A DNA stretch of 64,000 nt from Planoprotostelium fungivorum (lineage: Eukaryota > Evosea > Variosea > Cavosteliida > Cavosteliaceae). This document shows, piece by piece, positions 35,382-46,162 of this stretch (positions are counted from its first letter, which is position 1; every line of letters starts with the position of its first letter). Below the pieces are notes generated by a model. The model saw only the letters and a program-made list of their open reading frames with translations. It did not search any database and had not been told where the DNA came from. The DNA is taken from the NCBI GenBank assembly GCA_003024175.1, contig MDYQ01000019.1:124001-188000 (forward strand). Direction: 5' to 3'. A program made the position numbers and the translations under genes.

Positions 35382-36389
35382 TTATTCCTTGACCTCAGCG
35401 GGAGGGGAAGCCTTTCTGGCGGGAGAAGGGGATCTGCAATGTCATCAGAAGATGTGAAGATGATCTGATGGTCACCTTCTTCTGGGAGAGGGGCTACCTC
35501 TTCTGGGAGAAGGACTGGCTCTTCTGGGGGAGGGGCTTCTTCTTCTGGGGGAGGGGCTACCTCTTCTGGGAGAGGGACTGTCTCTTCTCGATCTGTTGCG
35601 GCGGGGAGATCTGTCGAGTCTCAGCCATGATCTTCTCCGATGGGGTCTTACCTGGATCTAGATCTAGATCTTCTGGGGGAGCCGTCTCTTCCGTAGGGGT
35701 GGTGTCTGCCTCTGCTGTCTCCTCCTCTACCTCTGCTGTCTCCTCCTCTGCCACTGTATGATGGTGAGTCGAGAAGATGGATGAAGGGAAGGTGACTCAC
35801 CCTCCAGAGCAGTCACGGGCGAGATGTCCTGATTTTCCACAGTTGAAGCACCTGTCTCTACGGAGCCAAGAATCAGATGAGGGAGTTGCCGTGAAGAAGA
35901 AGAGAGGGGAAAGATGACAGCACAAGACCCTCGAGAGAGACCACAGAGAGAGGCACCGCGAAGAAGGAGAGACAGACGGAAGCGAACCACCACTCGTGAC
36001 CAGAATAAAAGACTGACCTTCCATCGGCATCGGGGCAGTCTCTTGCCCAGTGTCCAGTGTTTCCACAGTTGAAGCATTTTGTTCCTGAGGGGGCATCTTC
36101 ACCTCTGCGACCTCCAGGGCCCTTTTCAGTTCCCTTGGCTCTCTCTACGATGATGTTCGAACCGTCTAAGGTTCTTCCGTGCATATCGCGAACGGCATCG
36201 TCGGCGTCCTTGGGGTCATTGTATTCCTATTAAGATGAGTTTCCAGAAGTTAAGGAGGAGTGGTCTCACGATGAAAGCGAACCCATTCTTCATATCAAGA
36301 CGAGTGATACGTCCGAAGCGTGAGAAGTCATCCTCAAGGTCTCTTTCTCTAGTGCGGGAAGACAGACGGCCAACGTACAGACGACTCAT
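35382..36389 (-). CDS. SR-type splicing factor with RRM, two zinc knuckles and RS domain (RS2Z type)
   Basis: Nuclear RNA-binding splicing factor. Start at 36389: [20 protein letters not shown] opens an RRM (RNP2 LYVGRL, RNP1 NGFAFIEY) ending near ERAKGTEKG. Two CCHC zinc knuckles follow: [14 protein letters not shown] and [14 protein letters not shown]. Then come an RGG/RS stretch ([20 protein letters not shown]) and a C-terminal tract of repeated S-P-S-P-R-R units (about 35560-35410), ending [12 protein letters not shown] plus two CCHC knuckles plus RS and SP repeats is the layout of plant RS2Z proteins (RSZ32/33) rather than the single-knuckle SRSF7. The RS frame is one of three open frames in that region; I chose it because it gives SR dipeptides and joins across introns. 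Divergent from HAUS4, with 110 bp between starts. Confidence 0.87.
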
Positions 36390-36499
36390 TGTGATGGGTA
36401 GATGATTTGATTGTGTTTGATGCAACCCACGTTTTCTCAACTTGAAATAGAATTTTCCAAGAACAACATTCCCGCCCTTGTGATAGATCAAACACCAGC

Positions 36500-37938
36500 A
36501 TGTCACATCTAGGAGGTGTCTCTACTCATCGTTGATGAATCAGCCTGATTCGAACAGATCTCCTACCATCTATACCGTCTTCTCTTGAAAGGACCTCTCC
36601 GAATCTAAAGAGTCTTTTGGAAGATCTATCACAGCGTCACATCGCAGAGGATGGTTCGGACCCAGCCTTATTCAGAGTATTTGAAGAGGTGTGTTCATGA
36701 TTGATATGGAACTGATGATGCCATAAAAGACTGTGATGGTGACGAAGTCTGTTCGAGCAGAACTCATAGAGCAGAGATTGATATTGTCTGAATTGAAAGC
36801 ACTCGGTCGTTCATATGAAGCCAATCATTTCGAGGGGAAGGAGAATTCAGAGGTTTGGTGTGTCACGAGGGAAAATCATCTCATAGGAATCAGGAAATGG
36901 ATACCCTCATCGACTATCTCAATACGGCAGTCGCATTGCAACATCTGAAGATCAGCAAGACTCAACAGCAAGAGAGAAACAATGGGAAATCACAAGAAGA
37001 TGATACCACGAAACATCTGTTGGGAATTGACATCAATCGTGATCTGTTGGGTGATGCTCGAATCATTCGCACCTCACTCATTCTCTGCAGACGGAAAAGA
37101 GGATAAAGGCCTTCCCGATAACGTATTCAAACATGTCATGACAAGATTAGAAGACAGGTGCTTCATCATCTCATCTCCTTTCATCAAATCTTTGGACGTA
37201 CTTCTCATCCAATCATCAGGCTGTGGACCAAATTAGAATCCATTTGTAAATATCACGATCCAGAGCTGCTGAACGGTGAGAGTCTACCGAGTGAAGGAGT
37301 TAACGATCAAACAGGAGTGAACAGCAGCACCCAGATGGGTAAGCTCACCAGGAGAACAAAATTGACCCAACTCGAATCAACTCTGAAATCGTACCGAGAG
37401 GGCAACCAGAGACAACGAGAACACATTGAGAAGAGTGAATCAGCCACAGACTTTACGAGTCATCAGTACAAGCAGGTGAGTGAACACGGAAACGAACGAG
37501 CTCAGAGGCTGCAGTCCATAGAGCAATGTCTGAATGTCATGTCGAATCTATTAGAACAGTACATCATCAAATTGCAATTCGAAGCCTACGACACACGGAT
37601 CCAACACTTGTACAGAAAATCCTGTGCCATGGTTCTCAAACTCAAGTGAGATCTAACACAAATCGACGTCATCTCAATCATACAGCGTCCTCAAATACAA
37701 ATTTCTCACGGACACGTACACCGAAGACTCTGTCATCGCACTGACTCACGTTCGAGAGATATTAGAGAGGGAGATGGAGACCTCGACAGAGACGAGAGAC
37801 AAGGACAGACACAAGTTGGACCTCTTCGATTCGATTGGAATGGGTTTCAATCAGCTGGCCGACGAATACTCGGAGCTGTTGGGGAACATCGAATCTCTGC
37901 AGTGGAAGTTGGACGAAATAGATCGACAGGAAGATTAA
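36500..37938 (+). CDS. HAUS4: Augmin (HAUS) complex subunit 4 homologue
   Basis: Augmin recruits gamma-tubulin to existing microtubules to nucleate branches in the spindle. Start taken at 36500: MSHLG, then a 42-nt intron, then [20 protein letters not shown]. This reading keeps one frame into [20 protein letters not shown]. The middle is helical and coiled-coil-like ([40 protein letters not shown]). The C terminus ([54 protein letters not shown]) matches the HAUS4/plant AUG4 C-terminal block, including the Trp before the last helix. Length, about 400 residues, fits the family. Several short introns. It converges with RBBP6, leaving only 12 bp between stop codons. Confidence 0.72.
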
Positions 37939-37950
37939 CTCTGCGATGCT

Positions 37951-39926
37951 TTATCTTCTACGATCTGAACCGTCTCGGCTTCTGTAATCGTCTCTGCTTC
38001 TGTGATCGTCTCTGCTTCTGCTATCATCTCTGCTTCTGCTATCATCTCTGCTTCTGCTATCATCTCTACTTCTGCTGTCGTCTCTACTTCTGCTGTCGTC
38101 TCTGCTTCTGTAGTCGTCTCGGCTGTGAGAGTCTCTGTGATCTTCTCTACTGCGAGAGTCTCTGTGATCTTCTCTACTGCGAGAGTCTCTGTGATCTTCT
38201 CTGCTCCTGCGTTCTGAGCTGGTGTGATCTCTTCCTCTCTCCTTCTCCCTCTCTCGATCTCTCGTCTCTCTGTCTCGATCTTCCTTCTCTCTCCTCCTCT
38301 CATCTTCTCTCTCCCTCTCACTTCTCCTTCTCTCATCTTCTCTCTCACTTCTCCTTCTCTCATCTTCTCTCTCCCTCTCACTTCTCCTCCTCTCATCTTC
38401 TCTCTCCCTCTCACTTCTCCTCCTCTCATCTTCTCTCTCCCTCTCTCTCCTCCTCTCTTCCCTACGTTCTTCGTACTCTCTATCTTCTCTCTCCTTCTCT
38501 CTCATCCTCTTCTCTCTGTCCTCTCCCGTCTCCTCTCTGTCTCTCTTCATTCTCTCTCCTCTCTCCTTCTCTCTCACCTGTGTCCCCTCCTCTTGTGTTC
38601 GGGTGATTTCGATCTACCCCCTCGATCGTTTCCTCTCTTTCCCCTCCTGTTGTTGTTCTCCTTCTCTGTCTCTCTTCAGTCCCCTCCTCTCACTCTTATT
38701 CGAACCCACCTTCTTGATCACCCTTGGCCATGAAAGTCTCCACCTTCCTCCTTATGTCGTGATTGGGTAGTAAGCTGTCAGGTAAGAGACCCTTGTGGCA
38801 CATGGGACAAGTGAAGCCGTTGGCGTCTTCCGCCAAGAGGGCGTTACGGAGGCACTGATCACATGCGGAGGCCCCACAACAAGGAGCGAGGACGGCATTG
38901 TGGACGAGTTGACTGCAGATGGGGCACTGCAGCTCTGGAGGTGGAGGTACCGATTTTTTGTTCAGGCGTGCCTGTACAATGGCCTTGTCGAATTCGAATC
39001 TGATGAGGTGAGATCAATACGTGTTACATCTTCGACATCATGATCGTGCGTGATGCATGATCGTGACGTGCCGCCAGAAGGAAACATTTCGGATGACATA
39101 CTCGTTCGGTTTATATGAGGGTCCAGCTGCGTTTGCACTCGCGAGGAAACTTCTAGGGACACCGTGGTACGTCTGTGGTTTCTTTTTCGGATCATTGTGA
39201 GGGCACTCGTTGATGTAATGCCCCGGTGACCCACACTTGTGGCACGTGTGTTGTCCCTTCTTCGGTGCAGGGAGAAAGGTGCCCGGCGGTGCGTAATTAC
39301 CGTTACCGATGTATGTTCCCGTGCTGTAATGACCAGTGCCCACAACGGCTGGATTGGCTGTCTGATTGAATGATGGATTGCCATCCACTGCGTTGACTCG
39401 AAATTCGGAGGCTCTGTCGATGACGGCAGCCATACGATCGGATTCGCTTCCAACTTGACCTCCAGCGTCTTGAGGTTTCGATTCGAAAATGAGTGGACCG
39501 AAATCAGAGTTGTCATTCATGAGAGGGCGATTATTGTAACTAAGGTGGGTGAGATGGAGTTGAAGATGAAGGGCTCACTTCATTGGACGTGAAGGTTGTT
39601 GGATGGGCGCTACGATTGTGGCTGCGATGGGAACGATCTTGACAACGACCGAAGAGCCCGCGCGAATGAGATCCGTCTCATTCTTGTATTCTAATCACGG
39701 TTGAGTGTGATCTCATCAATTGGAATTCACCTTCTCCCGTCTTCGCGTTGGAAACTAACAGACCTACACTTGGCTCGAGTTTCCTCTTCTTTTGAATCAT
39801 CAGCTTCAACTCCCCGATAGAAATCTCCTGCTGCTCTCCAAACCGCTGAGCGGTAGATTCCAACATAACACTATCAAAGTTGTTGTGGTTCCAACTGCTG
39901 AATTTGAACCATATCTGTCCCTCCAT
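37951..39926 (-). CDS. RBBP6: RBBP6/Mpe1-type protein: DWNN, zinc knuckle, RING and long Arg/Glu/Ser/Asp-rich tail
   Basis: RBBP6/Mpe1 is a core factor of mRNA 3' cleavage and polyadenylation and a RING-type ubiquitin ligase. Start at 39926: MEGQIWFKFSSWNHNNFDSV opens the ubiquitin-like DWNN domain, continuing with ISIGELKLMIQKKRKLEPSV and LVSNAKTGE. Next, HTCHKCGSPGHYINECPHND is the CCHC knuckle, with GVPRSFL matching the family. A RING/U-box follows at about 38960-38780 (LQCPICSQLVHNAVLAPCCG, CDQCLRNALL, CPMCHKG). The last third (38600-37951) is a mixed-charge tract: repeats of E-R-E-D-E-R-R-R-S-E-R, then S-R-D-D-S-R-S-R-D-D-type units, ending GSDRRR. Such tails are seen in animal RBBP6, but the repeat here is unusually regular. 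Confidence 0.9.
37970..38450. repeat. Coding tandem repeats in the RBBP6 tail
   Basis: On the plus strand about 37975-38110 is a string of near 18-bp units (TCTGCTTCTGCTATCATC and variants). About 38150-38210 holds 24-bp-like units (GAGAGTCTCTGTGATCTTCT + CTAC), and about 38290-38450 repeats CTTCTCTCTCCCTCTCACTT + CTCCTC. They encode the SRDD and RRSERERED repeats on the minus strand. Confidence 0.85.
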
Positions 39927-40320
39927 CTTGATATCGCGTATGACGATGAGCAGGGATCCAATCTCCGTTGTAGAAGTGACATGGAATTTCACTCCGAATT
40001 TTTAGACAAAGCTCATCAGCCCTGAAGCCTCTAGCGATGCTATAGAAGCAGATACGATCTTCTATATGACCCCATCTAGCATGTGGTGATTGGTGATACT
40101 ATCTCTGACCATCAATCAATCCGGGTATAGACCTCTGAGAATGGTGGGAGTCATTTTTACCGTTCGTCCATCTGAAGAGGCTGTCAATTCATGGGTATCG
40201 CTGCTGTCAGGTGTATACTTCACCCGTTGTCTCATCGAGCACCATCTTTAACTCGGTCTCGAATAGAGGGCTTTCTATCAAGAGCTGACTGTCTTCAGAA
40301 TCGGATCGAGGCTGGCTGAG
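39927..40320. promoter_or_regulatory. Divergent upstream region of RBBP6 and the SPRY-repeat gene
   Basis: 394 bp between the two start codons, expected to hold both promoters. A short open stretch from an ATG at 40141 reads MVGVIFTVRPSEEAVNSWVS and stops after 36 codons. It could be an upstream ORF of the SPRY gene or chance. No other feature was recognised. Confidence 0.45.
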
Positions 40321-43045
40321 ATGGTGCAACCGAAAGTGTCGCAATTGTCAAAGAGACACTACAACGGACAGCCTGAGAGAACGGCAAAGAGGAGACGCCT
40401 GGTCATGGATGTGACGCAGGATGCAGAATCTCGAGATGATTCAACACCATGGGAATGGTCGAAATTGAGATGTCCAGAACAGATCAAGTTGTCTGATGAT
40501 TATCGTCTGACTCCATCATACGGCCAGGCAGATGGAGATATCAACGAAGAAGATATGATACGTGAGATTCCACGGATTCGCTGCAACATGGTCTGATAGA
40601 GGATCCAGTCTTTCAAGCATCAACGACGGGGGCATTGACGACGGCCGAGAGAATCAAAACCGAAACCGAACTCAATAATCCAGCCGTTCAGGCGGCCCAG
40701 CCATTGACCGAACACAACTGCACATTCACCGTCATCATCCAAGAATTGGGCAAATGGTTTGGAATTGGTATTTTGAAACGGAAGACACAGTCATCTGAAG
40801 AAGATCAGGTGTCGCCGATGAAGAATTTCAATTGGTGGGAGGTAAGACTCTGGGGACACAGACAACAGGAATCAACTGTGGATATTTCTGTCAGACGAAG
40901 AGCGGTGAAACAGATATCCACAAGGTACTTACCATCACCTCCATCCTCATGATGACCTTCTCTCAGATCCAAATCCACAGTCAAGCCGGTTTAGACGCTT
41001 CTCCCTTCAAAAGGGGAGACTCTGTATCTGTCCGTGTCCACTATGCATCTCACACCATTTATTTCTTTTTAAACGGTCTATTCCAAGGTAATTCGTTCCA
41101 TCGATCTCCGTTCAGACCGACAGGTTACATCTACGAGCCTCTTATTCAAGACGGAATGTTATGGCCCACCATCCATCTATCCCACGGCACAACAGTCAAA
41201 CTCTCACATGATTCCATACCTCAGGTACATTCTACTTGTCTATTCATCTGAAGAGAAGTAGATGAATGCAAGTCTGTCTATGGTCAGACCCTCCAGTTTG
41301 AGTTGGGAGTGGTCAATCAAATCGACGAAGAAATCTGAAGGGGTCCGAATCGATCCGAATTCTCGCGGGAAACTCGCGTTACGTACGATCGAAGAGTGAG
41401 GAGCTTCGTAACGAACCATTGGCTGATTGTAGATAGACCCATCGTGACGAATCCAGCCATCATGTCCCATCAAGGTTTCACACGCTCTCGTCCTCACTTC
41501 CAAATCAAGATCGAATCATTGGGTGACATCATACCTCTCTCCCCTACACATCGTTGAGACATCTCAGGAAAGTGGCTGGGTATAGGAGTCTGTGATGAAA
41601 AGTTTGTGGTGACAGACAGCAAGACCCTGGGAACACAGAAAGGCTCCATCAACAGCGCCTATTTCTGGCAGGTCACCGGCGTGAACAAGTGAGAGACATC
41701 TCCACGAGTTTTCTCTGATGAGTGTCAGGTTACAGATGACATCGGAGAGACCGGTAGATGGAGTGGAGATCCTCAAAGTCAACGATGTCGTTGACATTTA
41801 CGTCGATTTCGATGCGAACAAGATTCACTACTTTTCAAACTCTCAGTATCAGGTGAGATGAATGTTCACATCGTGGATTGACATCGATTGAACAGGGTCA
41901 CATCAATTGTTCACAATCGATCATGAAAGAGAACGAATTGTATCCCTGTGCCAGCATGTCCGTTGGTACATCCGTTCTCATCGTGGACAGCCCCAACGTG
42001 ATTGGATGGGATGATTGGATGGGATGACATGACATGAGACAGTTCAGAGCGGGCTGGATGAAAGAGAGAAGAGAAGAGAAGAGAGAAGAAGAAGGAGATC
42101 AAGTGTCCACCGTGAGAGATCTGTTTTGGATCAGGAGGGCCATCGGTCGTGAACATTCAAAGGAAGACACTTACGATCCATCTTTATTCAATCAGACATC
42201 TCATCCCAGTGAGTGAATCATCGAATCAAATCGACATCACATCACGAATCGAAGCGGCAACATCGTCGATGTCAGATCGATCCGATTGGATGACATCCGA
42301 CAGTGAATTGGTCGTGGGGAAATGACATCCAATCGAAATCGAAAGTCATCGAAATCCACGAGCAAGGTCTGGTGGCCAATCGCATCACAAACGAAGGAAA
42401 CAATCCAGCCGTTATGACTGCCCAGCCCTTCACGAGAGTCTCTTGTTACTTCAGTGTGAAGGTTTTATCGATGGGACCGTGGATGGGAATCGGTGTAGCG
42501 GATCGAACCTTCTCCCTCGATGATTCAAAGACATTGGGTGAATCACATCGACGAAGGGTGGAATCGACTAACTGATGGATAGGAGAGCAGAGGTGTGGAT
42601 TGAACAGCAGCTACTTTGTGCAAGGAGTACTGAGACAGTTACAATTGTTTGGAGAGAAGATCGTTGATCAAGTGAATCCCATCACCGTGGGAGATGTCAT
42701 CAGCATCCACTTGGACTTTGATGAGAGGAGGGTCAGTATTCACATGAAGCGTTGTAGATTGACGTGGGGTAGATCCATTACTATCACAATCACGTGAAGC
42801 AGGGGAGTCTCTCGTGTGGAAAGCATGAACTGTTAGAAGGCTCCATCTTCCCCTGTGTGAGTCCATGTCATTCGCTACTGTTCCACCTCCTTCACACAAG
42901 TGATGCTGCACGCGATGATGACGATTAGTCGATGATCGATGACTTTGAACAGGTGGACATGTCACCCAACACGAGCGTCTCCATTGTCAATTTCCACAGC
43001 CCTCCCGCCTCGAAACTCTACGACATGGACATCATGTCTCACTGA
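40321..43045 (+). CDS. Protein with three SPRY-like domains
   Basis: Start at 40321 (MVQPKVSQLSKRHYNGQPER), followed by KRRRLVMDV, a possible nuclear signal. Three related modules follow, each opening with a W-x-W motif (TPWEWSK, LSWEWSIK, NWSWGND). Each contains a 'NPAV-AQPFT...F-V-I...LG-W-GIG' core (NNPAVQAAQPLTEHNCTFTV; TNPAIMSHQGFTRSRPHFQI; NNPAVMTAQPFTRVSCYFSV), a G-N-xxYF strand (GINCGYFCQ; SINSAYFWQ; GLNSSYFVQ) and a D-VDFD...IHYF strand. This is the SPRY/B30.2 fold pattern, a protein-interaction domain. The modules could be read as three genes. However, short introns at about 41225-41261 and 42000-42044, and the one ending at 42303, keep one frame across the joints, and the gaps leave no room for promoters. 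Ends KLYDMDIMSH, stop 43043. Confidence 0.7.
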
Positions 43046-43080
43046 ACATAAAGAGAACGAAAGACACGTGTCACTGTTCT

Positions 43081-44006
43081 TTACTGAATGAGAGACTGTC
43101 CTCCATCGATCCACACTTCGGTTCCGGTGATGTGCGTCGATTGATTTCCCGCCAAAAAGGAGACGAGGTCTCCCACTTGCGAGGCCTTTCCCGCCTCTTT
43201 TCCTGTGAGGGGGATCTCTCCTTCGGGGTAGTCCCTGGGGATTCTGTGGAAATTTCAGTCGTCTACAACGTTGTAGATGGAGAATGAATGACCTGATCTT
43301 CTCGAGGTTTCTCGCGTCGGTACCAACAGTGTGGATTTCAGAGTCGATTCTACCGGGGCAGATGACGTTGACTCTGATCTTGTCTCTCGCCAGTTCAACG
43401 GCCAACAGTTTGGCCATGGCAGTCTGGGCTGCCTTTGTTGCGACGTAAGCGGTGGCACCTGTGTTGGAGAACATCCTCGTTCCATTGACGGAAGATACGA
43501 CGACGATGCTGCCACCTCCGGCGGCCTTCAAGTGGGGAACGCTGTGTTTGATCGTCAAGAAGGATCCTGATAGGAGTGAGAAGGTGGGGAATGGAAAAGT
43601 GATCACCGTGGAGATTGGTATCGACAGTCTTGGTGAACTCTTCAAAGGTAAGCTCTTCGATGGGAGCCCAGACACCGTTCATTCCTGCGTTGACGACGAC
43701 AATGTCTACCTTTCCGTAATGATCCTTTGCCTGTTTGAACAATTGGATAACATCCTCTTCCTTCGACACGTCGGCCTCCACAATGTAACCGTCACCTGAC
43801 GGAGTGAGTGATTCACAATCTGAAGACGATTCACCTCCATTCTTCTTGATCTTCTCCAGAGTCTCTTCCAACTTCTCTCTTCTTCTGGCAGAAAGGACGA
43901 CTTTAGCTCCCTGACCAGCGAGACTGTTTGCTGCGGCCTGACCGAGACCAGTTCCAGCTCCTGTGATGACAGCCACCTTTCCTTCAAATCCTGGGTTTGT
44001 TGCCAT
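43081..44006 (-). CDS. Short-chain dehydrogenase/reductase
   Basis: Classical SDR, an NAD(P)-dependent oxidoreductase; the substrate cannot be told. Start at 44006: MATNPGFEGKVAVITGAGTG, with the cofactor motif TGAGTGLG. Then ADVSKEEDVIQLF, the structural NAG motif (VVNAGMNGVW), the catalytic Ser in VVSSVNGTRMFSNTG, and Tyr-x-x-x-Lys in AYVATKAAQTAMAKL. CPGRIDSEIHTV follows, and the C-terminal strand THITGTEVWIDGGQS is typical of the family. Ends at SLIQ, stop 43081. About 260 residues, normal length. Short introns interrupt it; the one near 43245-43290 carries a perfect TCTACAACGTTGTAGA palindrome. It converges with the SPRY gene, with 35 bp between stops. Confidence 0.9.
43262..43277. repeat. 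16-bp perfect palindrome TCTACAACGTTGTAGA in an SDR intron
   Basis: Third perfect copy of the palindrome. It lies inside the intron between the exons encoding ...NLEKI and RIPRDYPEG of the minus-strand SDR gene. Confidence 0.8.
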
Positions 44007-44205
44007 GTTTGTGTCTATATGTGCGTTTGCGTGAGTTATAATGATGGGATGCATCTGCTTGCGTCATCAAATTGAGCGAAATTTCGAGATCGATTACAAC
44101 TGCGATGCTGAATCACGTGACTCACGGCTCTCCTGTACGATCATTACCCAGCGCCTGCGTACATACGTAGGGGGTAGAAGAGTTTGAAGAAAGAGATAGC
44201 TGAGA

Positions 44206-44844
44206 TCACGTCCATTTATTTCGAAACGAAGGAGAGGCAGAATCGAACAAGTACAAGTTGTATGTAGAATCGAACTCACTGTACGTCCCCTCCCAACCTT
44301 TTGGAACGTATAGAGTCGTGATCAAGGCTCTTCTCACTCCGTCTTCTTTCCGCAGCCAGCGCAGCCAGAGAGGAGCGAATTTGTCGATGGCATAATGAGT
44401 CAAGTAAACGGAAGACATGGTCACATGATCAGGAATCTCGAATTCAGATAGATCTCCTGGGAATCATCAGCCGTGTTGGAAAGATGATCGCGACCACCTT
44501 TGATGAAGGAACACTGCTGGGATATTCCTGCGTTCTTGGCTGCTTCTGTGCAATCATCGACATTCTTTGTGGAATTATCCACTCCCAAGGATCTGATTCC
44601 TTTCTTTCCCATTGCGATCACGACCCTGCCATCTCCGCATCTTGGATCGAAGATCAGAAAATCAGGAGATGAGATAACATCACCCCAGATCACAGTACGC
44701 ACCACCTGATGTTAATAGCCCTGTCTTGTGAAATAGACCGATGACAGCCTCCACCACATTATTAGGAGAATAATAAAGATTGATAGGTGCCTCTAACAGT
44801 TCTTCCTCTTGGAAGGGAAAAGAATGTTCATCGTCTGAGCTCAT
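44206..44844 (-). CDS. Class I SAM-dependent methyltransferase
   Basis: Start at 44844: MSSDDEHSFPFQEEELLEAP, then NLYYSPNNVVEAVIGLFHK. Motif I, split by an intron, is YCDLG|CGDGRVVIAMGKKG, followed by LGVDNSTKNVDDCTEAAKNA with the acidic residue of motif II. Later VYLTHYAIDKFAPLWLRWLR and RRALITTLYVPKGWEG look like the strands after motif III. The protein ends SPSFRNKWT, about 180 residues. This is the Rossmann-like class I fold. The E-x-P...YxPxxVV entry and DLGCGDGR core recall the small lysine methyltransferases of the FAM173/DOT1-like kind, but the target is not known. Two introns. The start is 86 bp from the divergent LRR gene. Confidence 0.78.
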
Positions 44845-44931
44845 GTCTGTTGAGAAAAAAAGTAAGACTGACATCATCTGTTTAATGCCATGTATTTTTT
44901 CCCGATCAAACAGTTCTCATCTCAACGCGAC

Positions 44932-46162
44932 ATGCAGAGGTTCTTCCTCTTTGCTGTCCTCTTTATCTCCTTGGCTCAATGCTCCACTCAAACTGATCTC
45001 CTCGCCCTCCGATCCTTCTACGAAGCCACAGGAGGTAATGGACAGAGGCTTGATCATCCTTGACACGATCAGGTACCAATTGGACCAACAATGCAGGATG
45101 GAATAATGGTACTTCTGAAGTCTACTGCGATTGGTTTGGAATCGAATGCAACGTCACCTCCGACAAGCTCAGGATAGACCTCTCTCACAATAATCTAGTG
45201 GGTCAGGTGAACCCTCTTCCTATTCAGCACGTGACTCAAGTTTGTACATCTAGATCTCACCCAACTTCACGCTGCTGAACATTACACATCTCAATCTGAG
45301 CAACAATACTCTCTACGGTTCACTTTCTGAATTCTTCTTCCCAGAGGTGTCATCTTTCATCCTTAACCGCACCCCTGATATCATCATCAGATCAAGGAAC
45401 TGGACCTTTCACACAACAAATTGAATGGTTCCATCGATTTATACTTTTATAACTCGACCAAATTGAGACACTTGGATTTGTGAGATGGATTACCGCGCTG
45501 AATCACTCAACGGTGCAGATCGAACAACTCATTCAGTGGCAACATCTCTGAGCTCATCGGTAATATGAGGAGACTCGAATACGTGGATCTGAGCCACAAC
45601 CAATTCCTGGTGAGCTTCGTGATTGATGGAGAGCTGATGGTGAAAGGGACCCGTGCCCGGTGAACTTGGATCACCCAGGTTACTGTACCACTTGGACATA
45701 TCCCACAACCAGTACGTTCATCTTACCATCTCATCATCATCACGATTACATCACTCGAACCCACATTTATTCTTTCATTTCTCACGAGAGCAGGTTCAAC
45801 GGATCTCTCCCTTCTTCTCTCAGCGAGAACCCCCTCGACACTCTCATGGTCCAGAATAATTCTCTAGTTCAAGTGAGTCTGATCATCTCTGTCATCGACT
45901 CATCGAGGTGAAGGTGGAATATCACATGAACTTTGAAGTGGCGGTGCCCAAGAATTGTGATCTGTCGAACAATCCTTTGATTTGTCCCATGCCAAAATGG
46001 GCCAAAGAAAAGTGTAGGGCCGTGTGTGATCCCATGTGGTCCGCAGCTTCCATCGTCACCACTGTCTTTGTCTCCCTCTTTCTCATGGGTTCCATCGCCT
46101 ATTTCATCTGGTTCTTCATCGATAGAAAGAGAGCCAACGATAGCTACACCAGAATATCATAA
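44932..46162 (+). CDS. Leucine-rich repeat single-pass membrane protein
   Basis: Start at 44932: MQRFFLFAVLFISLAQCSTQ is a signal peptide, then TDLLALRSFYEATGG, an LRR N-cap with NWTNNAGWNN...YCDWFGIEC as in plant- and amoeba-type LRR proteins. LRR units follow: LRIDLSHNNLVGQ, ITHLNLSNNTLYGSLSEFFF, IKELDLSHNKLNGSIDLYFY, MRRLEYVDLSHNQF and LYHLDISHNQ, many closed by short introns. After CDLSNNPLICPMPKWAKEKC (C-cap cysteines) comes a membrane helix (IVTTVFVSLFLMGSIAYFIW) and a short basic tail ending DSYTRIS. There is no kinase domain, so it resembles a receptor-like protein rather than a receptor kinase. Ligand unknown. Confidence 0.85.

Noticed and set aside
35468-35761. Aromatic/Gly-rich plus-strand open frame with repeated [10 protein letters not shown]-like text
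   Set aside because: It is the antisense of the SPSPRR repeats of the SR protein; repeat DNA keeps it open.
37902-38606. Plus-strand Cys/Leu/Ser-rich open frame of 234 codons
   Set aside because: It is the antisense of the RBBP6 mixed-charge repeats; the periodic DNA keeps several frames open.
40321-43045. Three separate SPRY genes in tandem
   Set aside because: In-frame short introns bridge the joints, and the gaps are too short for separate promoters. Kept as one gene with moderate confidence.
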